Of a stretch of 64,000 nt of DNA, positions 50,004-58,528 are shown piece after piece. Position numbers and translations under genes: made by a program. The stretch covers positions 308,531 through 372,530 of the forward strand of contig CALVGG010000002.1 in the NCBI GenBank assembly GCA_944327085.1. Direction: 5' to 3'. The first letter of the stretch is position 1, and each line of letters starts with the position of its first letter. The notes beneath the pieces are model-generated. The model was not told the origin of the DNA, searched no databases, and saw only the letters and a program-made list of their open reading frames with translations. The stretch comes from an uncultured Elusimicrobiales bacterium (GTDB taxonomy: Bacteria; Elusimicrobiota; Elusimicrobia; Elusimicrobiales; Elusimicrobiaceae).

Positions 50004-51512
50004 ATGAAAAAATACATATGGTTTTGCTTGGCAGTACTGCTGGCCGCACCGGCTTGCTACGCCCAAGCCCAAAAACAAATTAATTTAGGCGGCGGGTTTG
50101 TATTAAACACCAAAATGCCCCTGGCAGACAATGCTGCCCCGGTATTAAACGACTTATTTCCTATCCAAATGGATAAAGCCTCCTTTTTTAAGCTTCCTCC
50201 TGCCCCGGAACCCGCGCCGCAAACACAACCCGCCGCCAAAGAACAGGTGCACACCATTTGCGGCGAATGGGTGGAAAAGAGCGAGCGCCTGGTTTCCGTA
50301 TACAAAGGACGGGATTGGTATATAGAAAAGGGCTCCGCCTGCGCACAACATTATTATTCCGGCTGGAAACAGCAACAGGATTTATCTTTTATCCCCGCTG
50401 CGCAGAAACGCGCCCGGTGTGAACAGGAAATGAAACAATATCCCGTTTCTTCCAAACACCACACCTGCGCCGTGTGCGGCCAACCGATAGACGGCCGTTG
50501 CGGAGCAGTGGCCTCTTATTATGATGAGGACGGGGCCAAACACTATGCCCACAGTGACTGCCGTGCCAAAGCCCGTTTTGAGGCCAAATCCGCCCAATTA
50601 CGCAACTTGTTGGGCTTGGAGAATAAACCCGCTGGCCCGGCTTTGCCGGCCCCTGCGGGCGTGTCTTTAAGCCGGCAAGCAAAAAGCCAAACATTGGCCG
50701 AATTAAAAAAGATTTCTCTACCCTCTTTTAACCCCAAAACGCCGGTTGTTCGCCCGGTCAGCAAGGCGGAATTAGACGCTTTTATTTCCCAAAACGGGGC
50801 GGCCTTAAATCAAGCGGCGCACAAATATCGCCAAGGGGCAACCATTACCCAGCAGGAGCAAGCCCTTTTAAACCGCTTTGAATATTTGCGCCAGGGGTAT
50901 AATAACCCCCAACAGGCCGTGTATGTACCGGGAAACGCCGTCCCCAGCCTGCGCCAGCGCAAAACTTTTCAGGCAGATGTAATAGCCCCGCGCCCGCAGG
51001 CGCAAAAACCGCTTCCGGCGGCGGTGGAGGCGGCTTCTCCTGTTAATGCCAAACAAATGCCTTTGCCGGATGTTAAACCTGCGTCCGCTCGCCCGCAAAC
51101 CAAACGGGGGGGCGTGGAGCCTGCCCTGCCCATAACGGCCCACGCGGCACGGCCGGCCGATGGAAAGTTATATTCCGTAGTTACCAAAAAAATGCTTAAG
51201 GATTTTGAACGCGCCAACAAAAAAGACATGGCGCTTATCCGCGTGCTTAGCACTTCCGGCGCGGCCAGTGACCCGCAATTGGAAGCCAAAGCCAAAGTGT
51301 ATAAAATCCTTACGGAAAGTTACCAATATCTGCAAACCCCGCAAGGCAAAAAGGCTTTACAAAACCTGAAAAAATTTGAAAAGCAACATCAATCCCAAAT
51401 GTTGCTCATCCGCCAATGGGCTCAATATAACCCGCAGGAGGCCCCGCAAGACCTTAAACCCCAGGTGCAAGCCTATATCCAACTGATGCAAGCGGGCCAT
51501 TTAAAGCCTTAA
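50004..51512 (+). CDS. Secreted multidomain protein with INLGGGFVLNTK motif
   Basis: 502 aa; starts after AAGGAG, signal peptide (IWFCLAVLLAAPACYA) cut before QAQKQINLGGGFVLNTK. A cysteine-containing region follows, including C155-x2-C158 ... H183-x2-C186 (HTCAVCGQPIDGRC ... HSDC), a treble-clef/LIM-like zinc pattern unusual for an exported protein. Two helical modules start near residues 252 (VSKAELDAFISQNGAAL) and 393 (VTKKMLKDFERANKK) and resemble that of the preceding protein; linkers are Pro/Ala-rich. Likely periplasmic or surface; function unknown. Confidence 0.75.
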   Translation: MKKYIWFCLAVLLAAPACYAQAQKQINLGGGFVLNTKMPLADNAAPVLNDLFPIQMDKASFFKLPPAPEPAPQTQPAAKEQVHTICGEWVEKSERLVSVYKGRDWYIEKGSACAQHYYSGWKQQQDLSFIPAAQKRARCEQEMKQYPVSSKHHTCAVCGQPIDGRCGAVASYYDEDGAKHYAHSDCRAKARFEAKSAQLRNLLGLENKPAGPALPAPAGVSLSRQAKSQTLAELKKISLPSFNPKTPVVRPVSKAELDAFISQNGAALNQAAHKYRQGATITQQEQALLNRFEYLRQGYNNPQQAVYVPGNAVPSLRQRKTFQADVIAPRPQAQKPLPAAVEAASPVNAKQMPLPDVKPASARPQTKRGGVEPALPITAHAARPADGKLYSVVTKKMLKDFERANKKDMALIRVLSTSGAASDPQLEAKAKVYKILTESYQYLQTPQGKKALQNLKKFEKQHQSQMLLIRQWAQYNPQEAPQDLKPQVQAYIQLMQAGHLKP

Positions 51513-51530
51513 GCATATTGAATACCGGCC

Positions 51531-51558
51531 AACCCCGCTATATGGCGGGGTTGCTTTT
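51531..51558 (+). terminator. Terminator after 502-aa gene
   Basis: AACCCCGC/GCGGGGTT stem, then GCTTTTG; immediately followed by the next promoter. Confidence 0.75.
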
Positions 51559-51559
51559 G

Positions 51560-51565
51560 TATAAT
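51560..51565 (+). promoter_or_regulatory. TATAAT -10 box, probable leaderless start
   Basis: TATAAT in a TTTTG context ends 7 nt before ATG 51573; no Shine-Dalgarno. Confidence 0.5.
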
Positions 51566-51572
51566 ATATATT

Positions 51573-52850
51573 ATGCTAACGGGGATATTAAAATACGCCC
51601 GGCTTTTGCCGGCGGCCATACTTTTGCTTAACGCCTGCGCCTACCACAAACCCCTTGCGCAGCCAAAGCCTATTTATCAACCCTCCCAAACAGATCCCCA
51701 TTTTGCTTTGCTGGTGCAGCAGCCCAATCATCCCCGTCTGTTTTTTGAATGTTTATCCCCCTGTTGCCTGGCATATTTGCCGTTTGAAATAACCGTGCAA
51801 GAACCGGCCGCAAACCTGCTGGCCCAAGGTTTAAACGCCAAAGGCATACCGGCGTTGTTACAGGATTCCCCGTCCCAGGCATTGCCGCAATATAGCGCAC
51901 AAATAGAATTTTTCCCGCAATTTACTGACGAGCAAAATTGTAAACGCAAACCCCGTTTTTTTAACACCGGTGCGTTTATGCCTTTTAATGCCGTTTTGCG
52001 CGTAACTATACGCCACCGCCCAAGCGGGGAAATCACCGCCCAATACCAGGAAGCCCTTCCCGTTACGCCCCATTTTTCTTTTTATGCCCGCACGCTCAGC
52101 TTTTTGGCGCCTTTTACGCTGGGTGCGCTTACCCCCATGCAGCTGCAATCCATGGGCAAAACACTTTCTGCCCAGCTTAAAGACGCCCTGCAGGAGTTGC
52201 TGCCCAAAATTATTGGCTACATTCAAGAAGACAACCTGGCCTTTACCGCACCCTGTTCCGCCCTGGAAGAAGCCCCTCTTACCACGGCCGGCCGCTACCG
52301 GCACTTATTGCAAAGCGTGGCCGAAATACAAAACCCGCACGGGGGGGAAAAGGGCTCTGCCTTTTTTATTACCGCAAACGGCTATCTGCTAACCGCCGCC
52401 AGCCTGGTAAAAGGGACGGACTATGTCTTACTTACCCTGCCGGGGGAAAAACAACCCCGGCGCGCCCAAGTAGCCTCCCGCAATACCGCCCGCAACGCCG
52501 CCCTGTTAAAAGCCGAGGGGAACGCATACCGCCCCCTGGCGCTGGAAAAGCAAAACCCGCATTTGTTTAAGGGGGAAAAAGTGGTTTCTTTAGGTGTGGG
52601 GAACACCCCGGTTACCCAAGGGGTCTTAAGCGGTATAGCACGCATAAAAGGCACGCGTTATTTACTGGCAGACACGGCCTTTGTTACTCAGCACATCGGC
52701 GGCCCTTTGGTGGCGGGGGAGAGCGGCCGCGTACTGGGGGTGAATACTTCCACGCTGGAACCGGGCCTTACACAAGCCGTAAGCGTGTTTGAATTGGAAA
52801 AATTATTTCCGCAAATTATAAAGGAAATTTCCACTACCGGCCAAATTTAG
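51573..52850 (+). CDS. Lipoprotein with inactive HtrA-like protease domain
   Basis: 425 aa with lipobox LLNAC. Residues ~40-240 form an unrecognised domain with several cysteines (FFECLSPCCLAYLP). Residues ~260-415 follow the trypsin-like HtrA/DegP fold: GSAFFITANGYLLTAASLVKG, ... PLALEKQNP, GEKVVSLGVG, TQGVLSGIAR, and QHIGGPLVAGESGRVLGVNT. The three catalytic positions are changed: His is Ser277, Asp is Asn308, and the nucleophile Ser (GNSGGP) is Ile375. So it is a pseudoprotease, perhaps a binding or scaffold protein at the envelope. No PDZ domain follows. Confidence 0.82.
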   Translation: MLTGILKYARLLPAAILLLNACAYHKPLAQPKPIYQPSQTDPHFALLVQQPNHPRLFFECLSPCCLAYLPFEITVQEPAANLLAQGLNAKGIPALLQDSPSQALPQYSAQIEFFPQFTDEQNCKRKPRFFNTGAFMPFNAVLRVTIRHRPSGEITAQYQEALPVTPHFSFYARTLSFLAPFTLGALTPMQLQSMGKTLSAQLKDALQELLPKIIGYIQEDNLAFTAPCSALEEAPLTTAGRYRHLLQSVAEIQNPHGGEKGSAFFITANGYLLTAASLVKGTDYVLLTLPGEKQPRRAQVASRNTARNAALLKAEGNAYRPLALEKQNPHLFKGEKVVSLGVGNTPVTQGVLSGIARIKGTRYLLADTAFVTQHIGGPLVAGESGRVLGVNTSTLEPGLTQAVSVFELEKLFPQIIKEISTTGQI

Positions 52851-52938
52851 CCCGTTTTTTATGTATCGCGTGGCTAAAAATTATGTAAAATAAAGGGAAG
52901 CAAAGTTTTGTAAATTTATAACCGAGGTTATTTTCTTT

Positions 52939-53439
52939 ATGAAAAAAACAGCAGCCAAGAAGAAAGTTTCTGCCACGGCCAAAAAAACGGCGGTGAAAGA
53001 ATCCCCTATCTTAAAAGACGTTAAACAGCTTTACGGATTCATGCAGGAAAATTCTTTAGATACCATTGAATATAACCAAAAAGGCCTGTACCTGCGCTTG
53101 GTAAAAGCCAAACCGGCCATGATGCCCGTGCCGGTTAACGTGGGCGGTGCGGCCACTGTACAGGGCGGGGCGCATCCGGCCGCCGCGCAGGAACAATATA
53201 AAGAAGTAATCAAATCCCCGTTAATGGGTATTTTCTTCCGCGGGTCCACTCCTTCCGCACCGCCTTTTGTAAAAGAAGGCGCCAAAGTGGAAAAAGGAGA
53301 CGTAATCTGCTTAATTGAAGCCATGAAAGTTTTTAACGAAGTTCGCGCCGAATTTACCTGCGTAGTTAAAAAAGTGCTGGTGGAAAACGGCAAACCCATT
53401 AAACAAGGCGACGCTTTGTTTGCCATTGAACGGGTATAA
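52939..53439 (+). CDS. accB: Biotin carboxyl carrier protein (AccB-type)
   Basis: 166 aa. Carries biotin for acetyl-CoA carboxylase, or another biotin carboxylase. N-terminal ~20 residues are a Lys/Ala-rich basic tail (KKTAAKKKVSATAKK), then the AccB-type N-terminal helix region (LKDVKQLYGFMQENSLDTIE), an Ala/Gly linker, and the biotinyl domain with SPLMGIFFRGSTPSAPPFV and biotinylation motif EAMKVFNE. The accC partner is not adjacent; a winged-helix gene follows by 2 nt. Confidence 0.93.
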   Translation: MKKTAAKKKVSATAKKTAVKESPILKDVKQLYGFMQENSLDTIEYNQKGLYLRLVKAKPAMMPVPVNVGGAATVQGGAHPAAAQEQYKEVIKSPLMGIFFRGSTPSAPPFVKEGAKVEKGDVICLIEAMKVFNEVRAEFTCVVKKVLVENGKPIKQGDALFAIERV

Positions 53440-53441
53440 TT

Positions 53442-53696
53442 ATGAATCCTTTGCAAGAAACCATTCAAACCGCCGGCGCGCGGATTATGGAATACCTGGC
53501 GGAGCATAAAACGGCTTCCTCCTGGAAGCTTAAAATCAATATCCGCCTTTCCAGCTCCGTATTGTATATGGCGCTGGGTGCTTTGTACGCCCAAGGCAAA
53601 ATTAACCTGGAGGCGGACGAGCTGAACTATAATGTTTCTTTGGCGCAAAGCCAGCCTCAGGCGCAGCCGTCCGCACCTGAGCAGCCAGCGGCCTAA
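53442..53696 (+). CDS. Small winged-helix protein (DUF2582-like)
   Basis: 84 aa. The SSWKLKINIRLSSSVLYMALG core followed by LYAQGKINLEADELNYNVSL matches the small winged-helix proteins of the DUF2582 type; the tail is Gln/Pro/Ala-rich. Could bind DNA or protein; role unknown. Placed 2 nt after accB and followed by a terminator, so co-transcribed with it. Confidence 0.8.
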   Translation: MNPLQETIQTAGARIMEYLAEHKTASSWKLKINIRLSSSVLYMALGALYAQGKINLEADELNYNVSLAQSQPQAQPSAPEQPAA

Positions 53697-53708
53697 AGCC
53701 TATTTAAG

Positions 53709-53741
53709 CAAAAACCCGGCATATTTTTTGCCGGGTTTTTT
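53709..53741 (+). terminator. Terminator after the accB unit
   Basis: AAACCCGGC/GCCGGGTTT stem with a T-run. Confidence 0.9.
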
Positions 53742-53791
53742 ATTTGCTCATACAGACGGCTGCTTTGCATTACAAACCGCCTAAAAAAATG

Positions 53792-53797
53792 TAAAAT
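53792..53797 (+). promoter_or_regulatory. TAAAAT -10 box, probable leaderless start
   Basis: ATGTAAAAT context, ending 8 nt before ATG 53806 of ftsK; no Shine-Dalgarno. Confidence 0.5.
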
Positions 53798-53805
53798 ATA
53801 CAGGT

Positions 53806-56127
53806 ATGGCCAGATATTCGTACACATATAAAAAGAGTAAAAAAAGAACCAAAAAACAATCTTCCGCCCGCTGGGTGCCCACCGCTTTGTTTATTTTAGG
53901 CGCGGCGGCCTGTGTTTGGCTGTTTTGTATTTTATGGTTTAACGTGGGCCGCGGCACGGTGGGGGAAGAAGTGGCGCGGGAGCTTTACCATACCCTGGGC
54001 CAAAGCGCGGCCTTAATTCCGCTCTTTTTAGCTTACTGGCTGGTGCAAAGCATGCGCCAAAAAAGCGCGGCTTTCTTATTCTTTTTGCTGGGCACTTGTG
54101 TAACGGTGTGTGCGTCTTCCAGTTTCTTAACGCTTTTAAAACTGATTTTGACCGATTCCCAAATTTCCGGCGGGCAGGTGGGCCAAAGCATTTTTTATTG
54201 GTTTAAAGGCATTGTGGGCTCGTTTGGCGCGGGGGTGTTTTCCCTGGCGCTTATTTTGGTGGGGCTGCATATGCTGTTTGCCATACCGTGGGCGGTTATT
54301 GTGCAAAAAGTGGGGGCATTTATCCGCTCGGACTTTAACGAATGGATGGACGCGCGCGCGGAACTGAAAGAAAAAGTTTCCTCCGGCAAAGAAGCCATTA
54401 AAGAAAAAGCCCAAAAAGAACACAGAGCAAGCCTTACCCAGGCTGACGAAGAAGAACCCAACGAGCAGGACCGCCCGCACTCCAAGCCGGAAATCCGCCG
54501 CCCGGTGGCGCAAATGATTAAACTGCCGCGGCCCGAACAGCTGCGCGCACAAAACACCCCGGACGCCAATCCGCCCGCCCCTGCCCAACAGGCAGACGGA
54601 GAACGCCCTAAATTTAACCCCAAAACATTCCAACTGCCGTCTTTGGATTTACTTAATGACCCCGTCAATAACGGCATTGTGGGCCCCACGGACGAAGAAA
54701 TCACCCAAGCCACCAAACGCCTGGAACAAACTTTAAAGAATTTTGACATTAAAGCCAGCGTAACCGGCGTATCCCCGGGGCCGGTGGTAACCCGTTATGA
54801 AATCAAGCCCGATCCGGGCGTAACCATTGCCTCCATTACGGCCCGCACGCAGGACATACAGGCCAGTATGGAAGCCCGCGCCATCCGCGTGCAGGCGCCT
54901 ATTCCGGGTAAAAACGCCGTCGGGTTTGAAATCCCCAACGAACGCCCCGTTATGGTTACCATGAAGGAAATTTTACAGTCCCCCGTGTATGCCAATTCCA
55001 AAGCGGCTATACCGATAGCCCTGGGCCGCTACGCGGACGGGGAACCGGCCGGCTCCGTGGCGGAAAAGTGGCCGCATATCTTAATTGCAGGCGCCACCAA
55101 CAGCGGTAAATCCATTTGTTTGCATTCCATTATTATGTCCATCATTTATAAACTCCGCCCCGATGAGGCCAAGTTTTTGATGATTGACCCCAAACGCGTG
55201 GAATTGACCCTGTATGAAGGCATACCGTATTTGTATGACCCCAAAACCTCCTGCGACGATGTAGACGTAGTTACCGACGCAAACGGGGCGGCCAAATCCT
55301 TGCAAATGCTGGTAAAGGTAATGGAAAAACGCCTTAAAATTATGCAGCTGGCCAAGGTAAAAAATATGGAAGGCTACAACAAATGGGCCGAAGAACACGG
55401 GGAAGAAAAGATGTTCTACATCTTTGTAATTATTGACGAAATGGCCGATTTGATGCTGCAAACCAAAGCCTCTATTGAAGACTCCGTTCAGCGCTTGGCG
55501 CAAATGGGGCGCGCACTGGGCATACATTTAATTTTGTGCACGCAGCGGCCTTCTGTAAAAGTAATTACGGGCGTAATTAAAGCCAACTTGCCTTCGCGTA
55601 TTGCGCTGCAGGTGGCGTCGTCCATAGACTCCAAGGTCATTTTAGACAGCACCGGCGCCGAAGACTTGCTGGGCCGCGGGGATATGCTGTATCAAAGCAC
55701 GTCGGACAAGACCCCCTTGCGTATACAAGGGGCTTACGTGTCCGAAAAAGAAATCAACGCCGTGGCGGACTTTTTACGCGCCCAAGGCGCGCCGGATTAC
55801 CCGGTGCAAATTGTGGCCGAACAGCAACCCGGCGCACGCCCGGCGGACGGGTTGGGAGCCAGCGCGGAAGAAATTTTGCAGGCGCTAGAACTGATAAAAG
55901 AACGCCGCCGCGTATCGCAGGATTTGTTAAAGGCCAATTTCGGCTCCAGCGCGCGCGCCACCAATATTTTAAGCGTGCTGGAAATGAAGGGGTATATTTC
56001 CAAGCCGGAAGGCTCCAACCGCTGGGAAATACATTACGAAATGATAGACGCGGGTATAGAAGAACTGAAAAACCCGCCCTATGACCATAACTATAAGGAA
56101 GAAAACTATGAAACCGTTTATAAATAG
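53806..56127 (+). CDS. ftsK: DNA translocase FtsK/SpoIIIE
   Basis: 773 aa. Moves chromosomal DNA through the division septum. Basic N-terminus, four membrane segments (about residues 25-175), charged linker, alpha/beta motor with Walker A GATNSGKS (429-436), Walker B YIFVIIDEMADLML, CTQRPSVKVITG, and a C-terminal gamma domain (LLKANFGSSARATNILSVLE) that would read oriented DNA signals. A full, normal FtsK. lolA begins inside its last 20 nt. Confidence 0.96.
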   Translation: MARYSYTYKKSKKRTKKQSSARWVPTALFILGAAACVWLFCILWFNVGRGTVGEEVARELYHTLGQSAALIPLFLAYWLVQSMRQKSAAFLFFLLGTCVTVCASSSFLTLLKLILTDSQISGGQVGQSIFYWFKGIVGSFGAGVFSLALILVGLHMLFAIPWAVIVQKVGAFIRSDFNEWMDARAELKEKVSSGKEAIKEKAQKEHRASLTQADEEEPNEQDRPHSKPEIRRPVAQMIKLPRPEQLRAQNTPDANPPAPAQQADGERPKFNPKTFQLPSLDLLNDPVNNGIVGPTDEEITQATKRLEQTLKNFDIKASVTGVSPGPVVTRYEIKPDPGVTIASITARTQDIQASMEARAIRVQAPIPGKNAVGFEIPNERPVMVTMKEILQSPVYANSKAAIPIALGRYADGEPAGSVAEKWPHILIAGATNSGKSICLHSIIMSIIYKLRPDEAKFLMIDPKRVELTLYEGIPYLYDPKTSCDDVDVVTDANGAAKSLQMLVKVMEKRLKIMQLAKVKNMEGYNKWAEEHGEEKMFYIFVIIDEMADLMLQTKASIEDSVQRLAQMGRALGIHLILCTQRPSVKVITGVIKANLPSRIALQVASSIDSKVILDSTGAEDLLGRGDMLYQSTSDKTPLRIQGAYVSEKEINAVADFLRAQGAPDYPVQIVAEQQPGARPADGLGASAEEILQALELIKERRRVSQDLLKANFGSSARATNILSVLEMKGYISKPEGSNRWEIHYEMIDAGIEELKNPPYDHNYKEENYETVYK

Positions 56128-56776
56128 CGTCTGCCTGCTGGCGGCTTTGCTTTGTTGTGCCGCCCCGGCGGTATACGCCAAAAACCAGGCGCAAACTAAA
56201 CCCGCAGCCCAAGAAGCACCTGCCAAAGACCCGGCCGCCATGCTGCGCGCCTGGGATAAAAACTTAAGCACCCTGGCCACGGATTTTGAACAAACTTCCT
56301 CTTATGACGGCGTAGTCATCAGCCGCTCCCACGGCAAGCTGTATTATAAAAAAGCCGGCAATTTGCTGCGCCTGGACACACTGAATGACGAACAAAAAAC
56401 AGATCAGTCCGCCGTTACCGATAAAAAAACCTTAAAAGTATTGGACGCAAAAGGCAAACTGATTACCTCCGGCGCGTGGGCGGACTGGGTAAACGGGCAA
56501 CCCAATAAAGCCCTGTTTGATTTTGGCAATTATTCCGCCCTGTTGGACGCGCACCAGGTAAAGCTGTTTTCTTCCGGTAAGGAGCGTATTATCCTTTTGC
56601 TTACGCCCAAACAGCAGGCAGATTATAAGCTGTATCTGCTGCTTAACCCGCAGGATTATTTCCCGCAAAGCATTATTATTGAAGCCGATTTAATGCAAAC
56701 CAAAGCCGATTTGAAAAATACTGTAAAAAATAAAGCTGTATCACAAAATTTATTTAAAGAGGTTCTAAACAAATGA
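56108..56776 (+). CDS. lolA: LolA-like lipoprotein carrier
   Basis: 222 aa from ATG 56108, preceded by AAGGAAG inside ftsK. Signal peptide (INSVCLLAALLCCAAPAVYA), Ala-rich linker and the LolA fold: STLATDFEQTSSYDGVVISR, HGKLYYKKAGNLLRLD, and YKLYLLLNPQDYFPQSI. It would ferry lipoproteins across the periplasm to the outer membrane, in keeping with the many lipoproteins here. Sequence similarity is limited, so a related DUF2092/LolA-fold protein is possible; position after ftsK, as in many Gram-negatives, supports LolA. Confidence 0.82.
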   Translation: MKPFINSVCLLAALLCCAAPAVYAKNQAQTKPAAQEAPAKDPAAMLRAWDKNLSTLATDFEQTSSYDGVVISRSHGKLYYKKAGNLLRLDTLNDEQKTDQSAVTDKKTLKVLDAKGKLITSGAWADWVNGQPNKALFDFGNYSALLDAHQVKLFSSGKERIILLLTPKQQADYKLYLLLNPQDYFPQSIIIEADLMQTKADLKNTVKNKAVSQNLFKEVLNK

Positions 56777-57396
56777 TGACCTTGGCCAACAAAATAACTT
56801 TAAGCCGCGCCGGCTTATCCATACTGATGTTTTTGTTTATTTTAATGCCCTTTTATTGGGCGCGTTTTATTGCCACCATTATCTTTATTGTGGCCGCTTC
56901 TACGGACTGGGTAGACGGCAAAATAGCCCGCCAAACCAACACCATCACCCCGTTTGGGGCCATTGTGGACCCGTTTGTGGACAAGATTTTGGTATGCGCG
57001 GCCTTGTTTGCTTTTGTGGGCATTAAAGAGCTGGACGTACCCATCTGGGCCGTGTTTTTTATTATGCTCAGGGAGCTGATGATTTCCACCCTGCGCGTAA
57101 TTGCCGCGCTGGAAGGCAAAGTAATGGCGGCGGAGCGCTGGGGCAAATTTAAAACCGTTATCCAAATGGCGGCTGTGGGCACCATATTTTTTGTATTGGA
57201 TATTTACCATTTAATGCTTATGACGCACGGCGCCACCCGCTACGCGTTTGAAATTATTTTCTATACCTTAAAAACCATTCCCTACGGCATTACCGCCATT
57301 GCGGCCGTAATTACGTGGATAAGCGCCATTTCCTACTTAAAAAACAATTGGGAACTGCTGCAAAAATCCTGGAGTATTGACGCATGCAAACGCTAA
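56773..57396 (+). CDS. pgsA: CDP-DAG-glycerol-3-P phosphatidyltransferase
   Basis: 207 aa, about five membrane spans. First committed step of phosphatidylglycerol synthesis. The CDP-alcohol phosphatidyltransferase motif DGxxAR-x8-GxxxDxxxD is complete in DWVDGKIARQTNTITPFG then AIVDPFVDKI. Start overlaps the lolA stop by 4 nt; the end overlaps pgpA by 13 nt, placing the two PG synthesis steps together. Confidence 0.93.
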   Translation: MMTLANKITLSRAGLSILMFLFILMPFYWARFIATIIFIVAASTDWVDGKIARQTNTITPFGAIVDPFVDKILVCAALFAFVGIKELDVPIWAVFFIMLRELMISTLRVIAALEGKVMAAERWGKFKTVIQMAAVGTIFFVLDIYHLMLMTHGATRYAFEIIFYTLKTIPYGITAIAAVITWISAISYLKNNWELLQKSWSIDACKR

Positions 57397-57866
57397 TACG
57401 CATGTTGGCCACCGGTTTTTTTATCAGCTATTTGCCGCCTTTGGTGTTTAAGTTTAAAAAAAATACCGGTGCCGGCTTTTTGGGCACGCTTTTGGCGGTG
57501 CCGTTTGTGTTTATACTGCCCAAGGATTACATCCTGTATTTGGTATTTTTGCTTGCCTTTTGGGTATTTGCGGTATATATATGTAAAAAAGTACAATTTA
57601 AGGGATATACCGGGCACGATAACCCCAAAATTGTAATTGACGAAATGGCCGGTTATTTTACGGCGGTGCTGTTTCTGCCCCGCCAATGGCCGTATTTGCT
57701 GGCGGCGTTTGTTTTGTTTAGAACATTTGACACGTTAAAACCCTGGGCCGTAAAAACGTTTGACCGTATGGAAAACGCTTTCGGCGTGGTGTTTGATGAC
57801 GTGGCCGCCGGGTTAATGGCCAATATTTTAATACAGATTTTTATTATATTTGTTGTTAAAGGTTAA
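57384..57866 (+). CDS. pgpA: Phosphatidylglycerophosphatase A
   Basis: 160 aa membrane protein of the PgpA family that dephosphorylates phosphatidylglycerol phosphate. Conserved motif KIVIDEMAGYFTAVLFLP (acidic active-site region), RTFDTLKPWAVKTFDR and FDDVAAGLMANI. Overlaps pgsA, so the PG pathway is translationally linked. Confidence 0.92.
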   Translation: MQTLIRMLATGFFISYLPPLVFKFKKNTGAGFLGTLLAVPFVFILPKDYILYLVFLLAFWVFAVYICKKVQFKGYTGHDNPKIVIDEMAGYFTAVLFLPRQWPYLLAAFVLFRTFDTLKPWAVKTFDRMENAFGVVFDDVAAGLMANILIQIFIIFVVKG

Positions 57867-57886
57867 ATTTAAGGAGATTAAATTAC

Positions 57887-58528
57887 ATGGAACTTTCCAA
57901 TATGACGAATGTGAGCGAGCTCTTTTCCGCCGGCGGGCCGATACTGATTTTACTTATTTTGCTGTCCATTTATTCTTTATCCGTTATTTTTGAACGCTGG
58001 GTAAAATTCCGCCGTTCTATAGGCATTTCCCGCAAACTGATTGCTTATTGCCGCCATCCTTTACGCTCGGACAATTACCCAAAGGTGGAAGACGCCTGCC
58101 GCAAAGAAATTACGCAGGATACGCCTGCCTCCAACTTAATTTTACGTCTTCTTCAGGAAAGAGGCCGCACCAAAACGGAACAAAAAGAAATTGCCGCTTC
58201 CGTCATTGACTGGGAAATTACCCGCCTGCAAAGTCGTTTAACCGTGCTGGGCACTTTGGGCAGCATTACGCCGTTTATCGGGCTGTTTGGCACGGTAATC
58301 GGGGTGATGCACGCGTTTAAAGATTTGGCTTCTTCCTCTGCGGCCACGGCGGGTGCCACGGTGGTGGCGGCCGGCATTGCCGAAGCGTTAATTAACACCG
58401 CGGCCGGGCTGTTTGTGGCTATCCCGGCGGTTATTGCCTATAACTACTTTTTAAGCAAAACCAACTTTTTTGCCAAAGAGTTGGAAAACATTGCCGACGA
58501 AATTATCTTTAACCAGGTACACGAATAA
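57887..58528 (+). CDS. tolQ: TolQ/ExbB/MotA proton-channel protein
   Basis: 213 aa, three membrane spans. Proton channel that energises outer-membrane processes via TolR/ExbD and TolA/TonB. LILLILLSIYSLSVIFERW is span 1; the conserved pore region TVLGTLGSITPFIGLFGTVIGVMHAF and AGIAEALINTAAGLFVAIPAVIAYN carry spans 2-3. Stop overlaps tolR by one base. Tol versus Exb cannot be told from the sequence; the neighbours (lol, cell envelope) favour Tol. Confidence 0.9.
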   Translation: MELSNMTNVSELFSAGGPILILLILLSIYSLSVIFERWVKFRRSIGISRKLIAYCRHPLRSDNYPKVEDACRKEITQDTPASNLILRLLQERGRTKTEQKEIAASVIDWEITRLQSRLTVLGTLGSITPFIGLFGTVIGVMHAFKDLASSSAATAGATVVAAGIAEALINTAAGLFVAIPAVIAYNYFLSKTNFFAKELENIADEIIFNQVHE

